This document shows positions 49,608 through 59,282 of a DNA stretch of 64,000 nucleotides, piece after piece. A model generated the notes under the pieces. It was not told the DNA's origin. It did no database searches and saw only the letters and a list, made by a program, of their open reading frames with translations. The position numbers and the translations under genes are program-made. This stretch comes from Spartobacteria bacterium (lineage in GTDB: Bacteria > Verrucomicrobiota > Verrucomicrobiia > Chthoniobacterales > UBA10450), in contig PMSN01000006.1 in assembly GCA_003167555.1 (NCBI GenBank), positions 1 through 64,000 of the forward strand, read 5' to 3'. The first letter of the stretch is position 1. Each line of letters opens with the position of its first letter.

Positions 49608-50732
49608 TCAGACGTTGAAGCGGAATTCCACCACGTCGCCGTCCCGCACGACGTAATCTTTTCCTTCGATCCGGAGCTTGCCGGATTCGCGTGCTTTCGC
49701 GAACGAACCTAGCGCCACGAGATCGTCGAAATGCACCGTCTCCGCGGCGATGAAGCCGCGTTCGAAATCGGAATGGATCACGCCCGCGGCCGCCGGCGCT
49801 TTGTCGCCGGCGTGGATCGTCCAGGCGCGCGTCTCTTTCTCGCCCGTCGTCAGATAAGTGCGCAGGCCGAGGAGGTGATAGACCGCGCGAATGAGCGCAC
49901 TCACGCCGCTGCCTTCCACGCCGAGGTCACGCAGATATTCCTGCGCTTCGACTTCGCTCAAGTCCACCAGCTCGCTTTCGATTTGCGCACTGATGACTAC
50001 CGCCTCCGTGGCAAAATGGTTGCGCGCGTATTCCTGGACGGCGCGCACGTGTTGCAAAGCGACGTTCCCTTCCACCGCGCCGGAAATCGCGGCGAGATCG
50101 CTCTCGGCCACATTGCAAGCGAAGAGCGTCGGCTTCGAGCTGAGGAGAAAAAATTCACGCGCGATCAGTTTCTCTTCCGGCGTCAGCTCGAGCGTGATTG
50201 CGGGTTTCCCGGCGTCGAGATGCGGAAGGAGTTTGTCCATGATGGCGACTTCCGCCTTCGCGCTTTTCGATCCGGCGCGCACTTCTTTTTGCAAACGGTC
50301 GTGCCGCTTCTGGAGCGAAGCGAGATCGGCCAGGACCAGTTCGGTGTTGATAACCTCGATGTCGCGAATCGGATCGATCGTTCCGCTGACGTGATGGATG
50401 TCGGCGTTTTCGAAACAGCGCACGACCTGCACGATCGCGTGGACCTCGCGAATGTGGCTAAGGAACTGGTTGCCGAGACCTTCGCCAGCGCTCGCGCCTT
50501 TCACGAGGCCCGCGATGTCCACGAACTCGATCGCGGCCGGGATGATTTTTTGCGAATGCGAAAGTTTCGCGAGCACGTCGAGCCGCGCGTCCGGCACGGT
50601 GACGACGCCGAGGTTCGGGTCGATCGTGCAAAAGGGATAGTTCGCGGCCTGAGCTTTGCGAGTGCGCGTGACGGCGTTGAAGAGCGTGGATTTGCCGACA
50701 TTTGGCAGACCGACAATTCCAGCGCTCAACAT
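49608..50732 (-). CDS. ychF: Ribosome-associated GTPase/ATPase YchF
   Basis: This 374-residue OBG-family P-loop NTPase has its G1 motif GLPNVGKST at residues 8-16. G3 is in [23 protein letters not shown]. The ATP-preferring specificity loop (where NKxD would be) reads [10 protein letters not shown]. The TGS domain at the C-terminus contains [17 protein letters not shown] and [18 protein letters not shown]. The start [15 protein letters not shown] (ATG 50732) is canonical; 14 further in-frame codons upstream are not family-like. The length of 374 is slightly above the usual 363. Confidence 0.93.
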   Translation of the reverse strand: MLSAGIVGLPNVGKSTLFNAVTRTRKAQAANYPFCTIDPNLGVVTVPDARLDVLAKLSHSQKIIPAAIEFVDIAGLVKGASAGEGLGNQFLSHIREVHAIVQVVRCFENADIHHVSGTIDPIRDIEVINTELVLADLASLQKRHDRLQKEVRAGSKSAKAEVAIMDKLLPHLDAGKPAITLELTPEEKLIAREFFLLSSKPTLFACNVAESDLAAISGAVEGNVALQHVRAVQEYARNHFATEAVVISAQIESELVDLSEVEAQEYLRDLGVEGSGVSALIRAVYHLLGLRTYLTTGEKETRAWTIHAGDKAPAAAGVIHSDFERGFIAAETVHFDDLVALGSFAKARESGKLRIEGKDYVVRDGDVVEFRFNV

Positions 50733-50891
50733 AGGCGCGGACGGTAATGCGAGATGCCACGCGTCGCAATGCAAGCGACCGTTTCGATTGAGAGAAGATT
50801 AAGAGGAAGCGGAAGAGGAAAATAAAACCAAAGTCGAAGTTGCGGCATCAAGCTCTTCCTCTTCCTCTGACTCTCTCGCAGGACAACAAAA

Positions 50892-50965
50892 TCGGGACGA
50901 CAGGATTTGAACCTGCGACTTCCTGGACCCCATCCAGGCGTTCTACCAAGCTGAACTACGTCCCG
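50892..50965 (-). tRNA. tRNA-Pro (anticodon GGG)
   Basis: This 74-nucleotide cloverleaf lies on the minus strand. The acceptor arms CGGGACG/CGTCCCG pair perfectly, with discriminator A. The anticodon stem CCTGG/CCAGG encloses loop ATGGGGT, giving anticodon GGG. The T arm is GCAGGTTCAAATCCTGT. CCA is not encoded. Confidence 0.95.
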
Positions 50966-51153
50966 ACGTTGCCACGAACTATTGACTAACCACGAAAGAA
51001 AAGCCAGAGCTCAGGGATCGAGTCCGTCCGCTGGCGGACTGTGCTACGGCCCGATGACGCGGCCACTATTCACCGCCAGACTTCCGATTGCCAAACAAGT
51101 TTTCGCGCCGGCCCGCTTGTTTTTTCACCGGGAATGGCAGTTGGTGCTGGCGT

Positions 51154-52116
51154 ATGAAATATCGGCGGCTCGGTAAATCCGGTTTGCAGGTGAGCGAACT
51201 TTCCTTCGGCGCCTGGGTCACCTTCGCGCAACAGATCGGCGAGAAAACGGCGGAGAAGTTAATGACGATCGCGTACGACGGCGGCGTCAATTTTTTCGAT
51301 AACGCAGAAGCCTACGCGAACGGCAAGGCCGAGGTCATGATGGGCAAGATTTTGAAACGAAGAAGGTGGGGGAGAGACACGTTTCTTGTTTCGAGCAAAG
51401 TTTTCTGGGGCGGCGATCTGCCGAACCAGGAAGGGCTCAGCCGCAAACATGTCATCGAAGCCTGTCACGCGGCGTTGCGACGGCTCCGCGTGGATTATCT
51501 CGACCTTTATTTTTGTCACCGGCCCGATCCGAACACACCGATCGAAGAAACGGTGCGCGCGATGAGCGATCTCATCGGGCAAGGCAAAGTGCTGTACTGG
51601 GGAACATCGGAATGGAGCGTGGCGGAGATCACCGAGGCGCACCGGATCGCGCGCGAGCTGCGGCTCGTGCCGCCGACGATGGAGCAGCCGCAATACAACA
51701 TGTTTCACCGCGAGCGCGTCGAAAAAGAATTCGCCCCGCTCTACGATACGGTCGGTCTCGGCACCACGATTTGGTCGCCGCTGGCTTCGGGACTTTTGAC
51801 CGGCAAGTACAACGACGGCGATCCCGGGGGCACGCGGATTTCCCTAAAGAATTACGAATGGCTGCGAGAGCAGTTTGAAACGAACGAAGCGCGCAAACGA
51901 CTGACAAAAGTGAAAAGACTGGCGGCGGTAGCGAACGATCTCGGAACCACGTTGCCGCGGCTCGCGCTCGCCTGGTGCTTGAAGAATCCGCGCGTCAGCA
52001 GCGTGATCACCGGCGCTTCCAAACCGGCGCAGGTAAAGGAAAACATGAAGGCCGGCGAGTTGGTCGATAAGCTCGACGACCAAGTGATGAAAGAGATCGA
52101 AACGATTTTGCGGTAG
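51154..52116 (+). CDS. Aldo/keto reductase, Kv-beta-like
   Basis: This 320-residue NADPH-dependent reductase starts at ATG 51154 ([24 protein letters not shown]). The catalytic tetrad is Asp in [11 protein letters not shown], Tyr in the same block, Lys in [10 protein letters not shown] and His in [12 protein letters not shown]. The C-terminal nucleotide-binding region [18 protein letters not shown] fits the Kv-channel beta/YghZ-type subfamily. The substrate is unknown. The stop is overlapped by a palindromic element shared with the convergent deacetylase gene. Confidence 0.9.
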   Translation: MKYRRLGKSGLQVSELSFGAWVTFAQQIGEKTAEKLMTIAYDGGVNFFDNAEAYANGKAEVMMGKILKRRRWGRDTFLVSSKVFWGGDLPNQEGLSRKHVIEACHAALRRLRVDYLDLYFCHRPDPNTPIEETVRAMSDLIGQGKVLYWGTSEWSVAEITEAHRIARELRLVPPTMEQPQYNMFHRERVEKEFAPLYDTVGLGTTIWSPLASGLLTGKYNDGDPGGTRISLKNYEWLREQFETNEARKRLTKVKRLAAVANDLGTTLPRLALAWCLKNPRVSSVITGASKPAQVKENMKAGELVDKLDDQVMKEIETILR

Positions 52117-52204
52117 GTGGATCGCGCGCTCCGCCGCGCGATGTTAAATAGGAGCGGCGAAGCCGCGTAGAATTATCATCGCGCGACGGAGCGCTCGATC
52201 CACC
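52116..52204. repeat. Palindromic element between convergent genes (type D)
   Basis: The arms 52116-52143 and 52177-52204 are 28-base inverted repeats with a few mismatches (GGTGGATCGCGCGCTCCGCC vs GATCCACC at the far end). An inner hairpin GAGCGGC-GAA-GCCGC sits in the loop. The left arm touches the aldo/keto reductase stop and the right arm contains the last codons and stop of the deacetylase gene. Confidence 0.8.
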
Positions 52205-53048
52205 GAGTTAGAAACGCGTCGACCAGCTCTGGTAACTCATTGCTGTAACCGCCTTCGAGAATCGCGCCCGCGGGAATGTTCGTTTCGCGAAGCCATTTTC
52301 CGAACGCAGCGAAATCTTCAACCTCGAGGGTCATCTGGGTGATCGGATCGCCAGCATACGCATCAAAGCCGGCGGAGACGAGCAGCAGGTCCGGCTTGAA
52401 CGCGACCAACTCGTCGAGCCCGCGTCGCACTTCGCCGACGTGCTTCGCTCGCGGCGTGAGCGGCGCGACCGGAAAGTTGTGAATGTTGCTGAACGACCTC
52501 GTCCCCGTGCCGGGATAACCCGGGAACTGATGGATCGACGCGAAGGCGATCCGTGGATTGTTCGCCACGATGTCTTCCGTGCCGTTGCCGTGATGCGCGT
52601 CGAAATCCCAGATGCCGACGCGCTCCGCGCCGTTCGCGAGCGCGTCGAGCGCCGCCACGGCGACGTTGCTGAAATAACAAAAGCCCATGGCGCGATCGCG
52701 CGTCGCGTGGTGGCCCGGCGGCCGCATGAGACTGAACGCGCGATTCCCCTTCACCGCTTCGCGCGCAACATCGATAGCCGCGCCGGCTGCTCGCGCCGCA
52801 TGTTCATAAATGCCCGGATGCGCCGCCGTGTCGGCATCGAAGTCCTGCGTCGCCGCCCTGATGCGATCCAGTTGATGACGCGAATGTGCGCGCAGGAGCA
52901 TCTCTTCCGTCGCCGCCGTTGGTGTTCGCCATTCCCAATCCCCGTGCCGGCTTCGCAAAAGCGGAACCGTCCCGCGAATTCGTGCTGGCCGCTCCGGATG
53001 TCCGGCCTGCGAGTACTCCACGCACCGGGGATCGTAAAAAATAATCAT
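52176..53048 (-). CDS. Histone-deacetylase-family (acetoin utilisation/APAH-like) amidohydrolase
   Basis: This 290-residue zinc hydrolase has the His-His pair in RPPGHHATRDRAMGFCYFSNVA. Zinc ligands are in GIWDFDAHHGNGTEDI (Asp, His) and LVSAGFDAYAGDP (Asp). The N-terminal HPERPARI motif is typical of class II HDAC-like bacterial proteins, which remove acetyl groups from acetyl-lysine or acetylpolyamines. The last residues (RWIERSVAR) are encoded by the palindromic element. It is transcribed away from the OYE gene's 3' side in the same direction, 28 bases after it. Confidence 0.9.
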   Translation of the reverse strand: MIIFYDPRCVEYSQAGHPERPARIRGTVPLLRSRHGDWEWRTPTAATEEMLLRAHSRHQLDRIRAATQDFDADTAAHPGIYEHAARAAGAAIDVAREAVKGNRAFSLMRPPGHHATRDRAMGFCYFSNVAVAALDALANGAERVGIWDFDAHHGNGTEDIVANNPRIAFASIHQFPGYPGTGTRSFSNIHNFPVAPLTPRAKHVGEVRRGLDELVAFKPDLLLVSAGFDAYAGDPITQMTLEVEDFAAFGKWLRETNIPAGAILEGGYSNELPELVDAFLTRWIERSVAR

Positions 53049-53076
53049 GAATTAAAATATTTGGCGCTGATCCCGT

Positions 53077-54255
<1,179 letters not shown>

Positions 54256-55059
54256 CTAATCGTCGTCGTCGTCCGGCGTGGCGGACGGCGTTTCCCTCGC
54301 TGGTGAATTGGGAGAGACCGTTGGTTTGGGAGACGTTGTTGCGGTGGGAGAGCTCGCCGGCACAACAGTGAGACTTGGAGTGCTCGTCCAAAAATCTGGG
54401 AACCACCGACCCGAAGGGTGGAGAAATTCTCCTGCCACGAGGTTACTGATGTTCGATGTCCTACTAGCGAGACTCTGTTCCAGGCCGAGGGCGGTGTAGG
54501 TAGCGCCCGCTATGGGGTAGCTCCAGAGATGTTTCCCCTCAGGGAGCTTTGCTGTCGGAGCCTGGCCCACGGGCCTCGGATCATATCGCTCGCCCACGAC
54601 CGGTTTCACTTCTTTCCCATCCAAATAACTCGTTAGGTTCGCCATGGTCACGGGAGCCGCTTTTTTGGCGTTTGTCTGGGCGACCCATTGTCCCTTGGCC
54701 CTATCGATGGCGCGCAAATTCTCCAACATGTGGATCTCCTGCCTTTGCTCCTCCTTCATGTCCGAAAAGCCGTAGACGGCGAGCGAAACAAACTGCGCGC
54801 AGAAAGACAACGGCACGATCAGGATCGCGGCAACGATAAGTGAGATTCCTTGGGCCGTTCCGCCGCGCGCCCGAACGAAGACGCCCATGATGATCAGCGC
54901 AACCGCCACCGGCCAGGGGAGGAGCCAGATTCCGAACCCCAGAAAGGAAGTGAAAGATATGGCCAGGGTAACTCCCAGCAATATCCAGCTCACCATGGAC
55001 AACCTTTTGTAGCCGCGCGCCGCCGCCGGATGCTTAACGACATTTTCTGGCATCGCCAT
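54256..55059 (-). CDS. DUF4190-like membrane protein with C-terminal acidic tail
   Basis: This 267-residue protein has helices at the N-terminus (SMVSWILLGVTLAISFTSFLGFGIWLLPWPVAVALIIMGVFVRARGG and GISLIVAAILIVPLSFCAQFVSL) that look like DUF4190-type double/triple TM domains. A helical soluble part, MLENLRAIDRAKGQWVAQTNAKK, resembles the pilin-like 'LR.I..Ak.qwA' repeat used in prepilin-type proteins of Verrucomicrobia. A Ser/Thr/Pro tail ends in five Asp. ATG 55059 was chosen over a TTG at 55089. The function is unknown. Confidence 0.65.
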   Translation of the reverse strand: MAMPENVVKHPAAARGYKRLSMVSWILLGVTLAISFTSFLGFGIWLLPWPVAVALIIMGVFVRARGGTAQGISLIVAAILIVPLSFCAQFVSLAVYGFSDMKEEQRQEIHMLENLRAIDRAKGQWVAQTNAKKAAPVTMANLTSYLDGKEVKPVVGERYDPRPVGQAPTAKLPEGKHLWSYPIAGATYTALGLEQSLASRTSNISNLVAGEFLHPSGRWFPDFWTSTPSLTVVPASSPTATTSPKPTVSPNSPARETPSATPDDDDD

Positions 55060-55143
55060 CCTTCTGAATGAAACGCCGGGGAAGATCAATCACGCGTTCG
55101 CCTTCTCGCTTGTCTTTTGGAAACTGGGCGACAACTTCCTGCC

Positions 55144-56373
55144 ATGAAGTTCCTTCGTTCCGTCGTTGTCAGTGCGGTTGCTCTTTCTTTCGCCTCGATC
55201 GGCCGCGCGGCTGAGGTCGAGTGGAAGGCGGAAGCGAACATGGACCACCAGCTTTTCCCTTCGCTCATCATCGCGACCGCTTCCGTGCGCCCGATCGAAG
55301 AGGAGGACGCCGAAGCGAAAGAACCCGATCCTTACTTGCTCGGCGAACGTTTCGGTCTTGTCGGCATTTCGATCACGGCGAAAGCCGCCAACACGAAAGT
55401 GAAAGTGACCTTGAAAGAGAACGAGCTGATGGCGGCCGCCACTTGGGAAGGCGAACTGGCCGAGGCCGGCCACGCTTACTTCATCGCGCCGAAAGTGACC
55501 TACAAGTTCGACAAGCTCCGGGCCGTGACCCAGCAGGTGCCGATGAACATCTCCTTCACCGTCGCGGTAGACGGCGAGGAGGCGGGCGAGAAATCGGAGA
55601 CCTTGCAGGTGCGCTCGATCAACGACTGCCCCTTCGGCGTCAGCAACCAGGAAGAAACCCTCAACGACGAAAACTTCATCGCCGGCTCGGCCGAGATCGG
55701 CTGGATGTTCGCCGCCTACGTGAACGAGAATCATCCGCTCATCGACAAAATTTTGCAGGAAGCGCTCGGCACGAAGATCGTGAATTCGTTCCTCGGCTAT
55801 CAAACCGACAAGCCGGCCGATGTCATGCAGCAGGTCTTCGCCGTCTGGTCCGCGCTCCAGAAACGCGGGATTCAATACAGCAACACCACCACCACGCCGG
55901 GCGGCTCGGAGGTGGTGAACAGTCAGTATGTCCGGTTCGTCGATCAATCGCTCAAGAACACGCAGGCGAATTGCGTCGATGGCAGCGTCCTCTTCGCCTC
56001 CATCCTGCGCAAAATCTCGATCAACCCGTTTCTAGTCACCATTCCCGGCCACATGTATGTCGGCTTTTATCTCAAGCCCGATAAGTCTGTCTTCGTCGGC
56101 CTCGAGACCACAGCCATCGGCATCGCCGACGCGAAGGACGAAGAGAAGAGCGGCGAACCTCCCGTGCTCACCGCCTTAAGGAAGAACCTCGATGGAAAGG
56201 TGCGCGACGGCCGGGATTGGAAGACGTTCGCGAAAGCGATCCAGCTCGCGAGCGACGATCTGGACAAGAACAAAGAGCGCTTCGAATCGACCGATCCGAA
56301 CTATCAGCTCATCGACCTCGACGAAGCCCGCAGCAAAGGCATCATGCCGCTGCCGTATACCGCGGGGCCGTAG
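55144..56373 (+). CDS. Secreted transglutaminase-like protein
   Basis: This 409-residue protein has a signal peptide (FLRSVVVSAVALSFASIGRAAE). An N-terminal beta domain (about 20-165) is followed by a region from FAAYVNENHPLIDKILQEAL to the end. The motif NTQANCVDGSVLFASILRKISINPFLVTIPGHMYVGFYL holds a Cys and a His spaced as in transglutaminase/papain-like folds (the Cys in NCVDGS, then H in GHMYVGFY). An enzymatic activity on surface proteins is possible. The IS1595 element is inserted 36 bases downstream of the stop. Confidence 0.7.
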   Translation: MKFLRSVVVSAVALSFASIGRAAEVEWKAEANMDHQLFPSLIIATASVRPIEEEDAEAKEPDPYLLGERFGLVGISITAKAANTKVKVTLKENELMAAATWEGELAEAGHAYFIAPKVTYKFDKLRAVTQQVPMNISFTVAVDGEEAGEKSETLQVRSINDCPFGVSNQEETLNDENFIAGSAEIGWMFAAYVNENHPLIDKILQEALGTKIVNSFLGYQTDKPADVMQQVFAVWSALQKRGIQYSNTTTTPGGSEVVNSQYVRFVDQSLKNTQANCVDGSVLFASILRKISINPFLVTIPGHMYVGFYLKPDKSVFVGLETTAIGIADAKDEEKSGEPPVLTALRKNLDGKVRDGRDWKTFAKAIQLASDDLDKNKERFESTDPNYQLIDLDEARSKGIMPLPYTAGP

Positions 56374-56401
56374 TTGCGCTTACCAGTGAGAAGTTGACTC
56401 C

Positions 56402-56409
56402 CTACACAG
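56402..56409. repeat. 8-bp target-site duplication, left
   Basis: CTACACAG stands directly before the left terminal inverted repeat and is repeated at 59272-59279 directly after the right one. Eight bases is the usual duplication for the IS1595 family. Confidence 0.9.
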
Positions 56410-56476
56410 GGTAACAATATACTTGACAGACCGTGCGCGCGGGGCATTTTGTGGCCTCCGCCGTGACAGCAGAAGC

Positions 56477-56638
56477 TTAGGCTTCGGTCGGTTCTTCTTC
56501 GCTGGCCTTGACCGCTGGGCTTGGCGTTTTCGCAACGCGCCTTACCAGCGTTTCAAAGCGCCTTGCAGCGCCCCGGCCCTCGCTGGCGTCCTTAGCCAAG
56601 CGCTCAAGCGTTTCTTCGCGTGTTTCAGTTTTCTTCAT
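56477..56638 (-). CDS. Passenger 3 of the IS1595 element, 53-residue protein
   Basis: The ATG at 56638 is three bases after the stop of passenger 2. The product is MKKTETREETLERLAKDASE, then GRGAARRFETLVRRVAKTPSPAVKASEEEPTEA. A charged helix plus the RLL/VRRVAKTP motif is reminiscent of small proteins carried by other mobile elements. It is the last gene before the left inverted repeat. It is too short for a confident function. Confidence 0.55.
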   Translation of the reverse strand: MKKTETREETLERLAKDASEGRGAARRFETLVRRVAKTPSPAVKASEEEPTEA

Positions 56639-56641
56639 GGA

Positions 56642-57412
56642 CTAAGGGCATTTGTCATCATCGGTATCGTTATATGTTTTGTAGGTGTTGTAATACCCAC
56701 CGAAGCTCGTTCTGTGACAGAAGGTAGTCCAGTGTTCGCATCCGAAAATGTCCGAATAGATTATCCTTCCGAAAACGAACAAACGAGCAACGTCGTCTTG
56801 AAAATCTTTGATGGCGCTCTTGTCAAACTTATCAGCTTCGATTGTTTGAGTCATTTCCCAAACGCCCCCAGGTGCAATCAGTGCTCTATGAATCACCTGA
56901 TCCCGGTCCGACTTTTCATCGGCGTCAAAATCTGGATCACCGCGAGATGTTTCACGAGCGAGAACCACTGTATGAAAAATAGCGTGTTTGGCGGGAGTCT
57001 TTCCAGCGTTCTTGAAGATTACATGAATCGTGAGAGGCTCGCCCTTTTTCGGGATTACTGGATCGCTGTGTATGCTATCCAGGGTGAGCCACGCCCTTTG
57101 ATCGATCCGCGCGGAATCCCTAGCCAGCAATACAGAATCTCTAGTAGCTTTTGTAGCCGCTTTCATCTCGACGAGTTGGCCATTCATGGCCTGCCACTGC
57201 TGATAGGCAAAAAAACTGTAAATCGCGACAGCCGCGAAAACGAGAACATCAACCGTCAGGGTTATCCACCGAAACACTTGACTGGATATGTATGCCTTGC
57301 GGCGGGTCTTCTTTTCGATCTTTTGGGATTCCTGATTCTCTTTGGAATTATCAACGTCCCCCGGTTTCTCGGGGTTAGCGCGCTGCTCATCTCGGTTGTG
57401 CTGATTTGGCAA
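56642..57412 (-). CDS. Passenger 2 of the IS1595 element, single-pass membrane protein
   Basis: This 256-residue protein starts at a TTG (57412). The hydrophilic N-terminus (about 1-45, rich in Glu/Asn/Lys) is followed by one transmembrane helix (ITLTVDVLVFAAVAIYSFFAYQQW) and a C-terminal beta-rich domain with the motif ARIDQRAWLTLDSIHSDPVIPKKGEPLTIHVIFKNAGKTPAKHA, a common immunoglobulin-like periplasmic or surface-facing domain in many uncharacterised membrane proteins. It probably faces the periplasm. The role within the element is unknown. Confidence 0.65.
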   Translation of the reverse strand: MPNQHNRDEQRANPEKPGDVDNSKENQESQKIEKKTRRKAYISSQVFRWITLTVDVLVFAAVAIYSFFAYQQWQAMNGQLVEMKAATKATRDSVLLARDSARIDQRAWLTLDSIHSDPVIPKKGEPLTIHVIFKNAGKTPAKHAIFHTVVLARETSRGDPDFDADEKSDRDQVIHRALIAPGGVWEMTQTIEADKFDKSAIKDFQDDVARLFVFGRIIYSDIFGCEHWTTFCHRTSFGGYYNTYKTYNDTDDDKCP

Positions 57413-57447
57413 GGTATGAGTCTATGTTTCCTGCGTTAATCCTAAGC

Positions 57448-57470
57448 CGTTTGCCACGTTTCTGTCGGGT
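57448..57470. repeat. 23-bp direct repeat of the transposase 3' end, copy 1
   Basis: It is identical to 58292-58314, with core TTTGCCACGTTTCTGTCGGG. In the minus frame it encodes PTETWQT of the transposase and also contains the GTG used as start by passenger 1. It marks both edges of passenger 1, as if that gene was captured next to the transposase end. Confidence 0.75.
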
Positions 57471-57476
57471 GTTGTG

Positions 57477-58301
57477 TCATTTCTTTGGGTCACTCCGAAC
57501 ATATTCTAGGGTGGCGTCGCGCAGGGTAATTGCCGTCGTTCTTGCATCGTCAATAATTCCACGAACTCGGAAAACGTCCGTTTGCTCCATCAGAGGAAAT
57601 CTTTCGTTTCCTGCCAGCGGCAGATCTACAACGACAAATCCCATTGCTTGCTTCGCGTCGTGTAACCAAACCTGCATCAACTTCCCGCTAGAATCACGAT
57701 TCGCGGAATCGAAGTTCAGAGTCCAGTCAACGGGCAATCCTTTAAAGGCATTCCTAACCTCGTCGTATTTACCGCTTTCCGCAGAACCAAGGGCATCAGC
57801 AAGTTTTTGCCACGCGCCTCTGAAGTTGAGCGAAGCCACACGGTGCTCGGGCGTCATTGAAGGAAGCGGGGTAGCTAGTGTCTGCGCAGGTGACGCAATC
57901 GGGGTTGGAGTTATGATTGCGGGCGGAGATACAGTCTTTGATTCGCTCAACACCGGCAACGGAGATGTGTCTAAATTAACAGGAGGTTTGGCCTGTAGAT
58001 CACGTTCGGCAATGGTGGCGTGCCACCAAACAAAGATGGCCGCGAATGCAAGCGCTACGCCAACGTACGTTGCCCAGAGAGCATGAAACTTGTGATGAGA
58101 GACGGAAATTCCACAAAGGATTCCAGCCAGCGCAAAGGCGACACCGCTAAGTATCCAAAGCGGAGTCATCCAGCGCCGTATATCCTTTCTCCTAATGACT
58201 TGTGGCTGGGGCTCGGGATCATGTTCTATGTGGGATTTATCCTTGGGGTGCTTTGCATGGCGATACTTGCGTTTCACCGATGAGCTTAGATCGTTTGCCA
58301 C
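57477..58301 (-). CDS. Passenger 1 of the IS1595 element, two-helix membrane protein
   Basis: This 274-residue protein has a GTG start that lies inside the transposase 3' end (16-base overlap). The basic N-terminus leads to two TM helices (about 45-62 and 72-92), then a Pro/Thr linker. The C-terminal soluble domain (about 155-270; VDWTLNFDSANRDSSGKLMQVWL...GNERFPLMEQTDVFRVRGIIDDART) is OB-fold-like in pattern. A 23-base direct repeat of the transposase 3' end lies on both sides of the gene. Confidence 0.65.
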   Translation of the reverse strand: MANDLSSSVKRKYRHAKHPKDKSHIEHDPEPQPQVIRRKDIRRWMTPLWILSGVAFALAGILCGISVSHHKFHALWATYVGVALAFAAIFVWWHATIAERDLQAKPPVNLDTSPLPVLSESKTVSPPAIITPTPIASPAQTLATPLPSMTPEHRVASLNFRGAWQKLADALGSAESGKYDEVRNAFKGLPVDWTLNFDSANRDSSGKLMQVWLHDAKQAMGFVVVDLPLAGNERFPLMEQTDVFRVRGIIDDARTTAITLRDATLEYVRSDPKK

Positions 58302-59224
58302 GTTTCTGTCGGGTAGGGACCATCACCGCCCTCCGCAGCAATGAGCTTCGCGTATTTCAAGCTCTTGCCGACTACGCCGCTGAGCGCCTTAATGAATCGG
58401 CCTTGGTCATTGTCCTTGCGCTCGTTAAACCGAAACGCTTGTTCGTCGAGATACCGGAACAAATGAAAAGGCTCGACGTTTACATACGTCCCTTTCAGGG
58501 CGCGTTTCAGAAGGCTCCAAAAGTTTTCAAGTCCGTTCGTATGCACATGCCCTTTCGCGTAGCACTCCGCGTGGTCAATAACCTTGTGCGTGTAGTCATC
58601 GAGCAAGCCGGTGTAAGACTGCAGCGCATCGGTAAAGACTTCCGAGCCATTCAGTACGTACTCGCGGACGTTACCCTGCAATTCGGCCTTCCGCATGTTG
58701 CCTACTACATTCAATTTCACGCGAGACGCCTTCTCGTTCGTGGTTCGTTCAAGCAAGCCCTGAACAGCTGTCATGGAGGCATAGCCGGTGCCCTTGGCTC
58801 CGATGAACGTCTCGTCTGCCTCAACGCGCCCGCTCATTTTATCTATCGACCCTTGCTGCATCGCAAGCCGGATGCGTTGCAACATGAACCACGCGGTTTT
58901 CTGAGTTACGCCAAGCGCGCGGTGAAGCTCATACGAGCTAATGCCGTTTTTGCAGTTCGACGTGAGCCACATTGCCGGGAGCCACTTATCAAGACCAATC
59001 GGGGAATCTTCGAAGATCGTTCCCACCTTGGCGGAAAACTTTTGCTTCGGATGCGGCGTGCGGCATTTCCAAACCTTCGCGTTTTCAAGGAACGTCACCT
59101 TGTCCGAACCGCAGCGCGGGCACGTGACGCCCTTCGGCCAGCGAATGCCGACAAAGAACTGCAATGCGTTCTCTGGATTGCTGAAATATTGAACCGCTTC
59201 CAACAGGGTTTCCGGTGCTTGCAT
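58286..59224 (-). CDS. IS1595-family transposase (ISXO2-like DDE domain)
   Basis: This 312-residue protein has an N-terminal zinc ribbon, VTCPRCGSDKVTFLENAKVWKCRTPHPKQKFSAKVGT. The helical HTH region is WLTSNCKNGISSYELHRALGVTQKTAWFMLQRIRLA. The ISXO2-like DDE core begins GRVEADETFIGAKG (first Asp), continues through EVFTDALQSYTGL (second Asp) and ends in NGLENFWSLLKRALKGTYVNVEPFHLFRYLDEQAFRFNER (Asn/Glu). The length is normal. Its 3' end is duplicated at 57448-57470. Confidence 0.92.
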   Translation of the reverse strand: MQAPETLLEAVQYFSNPENALQFFVGIRWPKGVTCPRCGSDKVTFLENAKVWKCRTPHPKQKFSAKVGTIFEDSPIGLDKWLPAMWLTSNCKNGISSYELHRALGVTQKTAWFMLQRIRLAMQQGSIDKMSGRVEADETFIGAKGTGYASMTAVQGLLERTTNEKASRVKLNVVGNMRKAELQGNVREYVLNGSEVFTDALQSYTGLLDDYTHKVIDHAECYAKGHVHTNGLENFWSLLKRALKGTYVNVEPFHLFRYLDEQAFRFNERKDNDQGRFIKALSGVVGKSLKYAKLIAAEGGDGPYPTETWQTI

Positions 59225-59271
59225 ACGAGGAGAATATACCCATGAACCGGTCTGTCAAGTATATTATTACC

Positions 59272-59279
59272 CTACACAG
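59272..59279. repeat. 8-bp target-site duplication, right
   Basis: This CTACACAG copy lies between the right inverted repeat and the GGGTTAGAT core of the cassette that starts at 59282. Confidence 0.9.
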
Positions 59280-59282
59280 GGG

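Larger units (their letters stand above)
56410..59271 (-). mobile_element. IS1595-family insertion sequence with passenger genes
   Basis: The element is 2862 bp, bounded by terminal inverted repeats GGTAAYAATATACTTGACAG that continue to GACCG (24 bases, one mismatch) and flanked by the 8-bp duplication CTACACAG. It holds four genes, all on the minus strand: the transposase, then three passengers without known function. Ordinary IS1595 elements are about 1 kb. Intact ends, intact duplication and an open transposase suggest a recent insertion. The target is the remainder of an attC site behind an integron cassette. Confidence 0.92.

Noticed and set aside
56423-57439. 338-residue plus-strand frame inside the IS1595 element
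   Set aside because: It is antisense to passenger 2 and its neighbour, composition is non-protein-like, and the minus-strand genes form a consistent operon with the transposase.
58202-59245. 347-residue plus-strand frame
   Set aside because: It is the antisense shadow of the IS1595 transposase, whose zinc ribbon and DDE motifs are clear on the minus strand.
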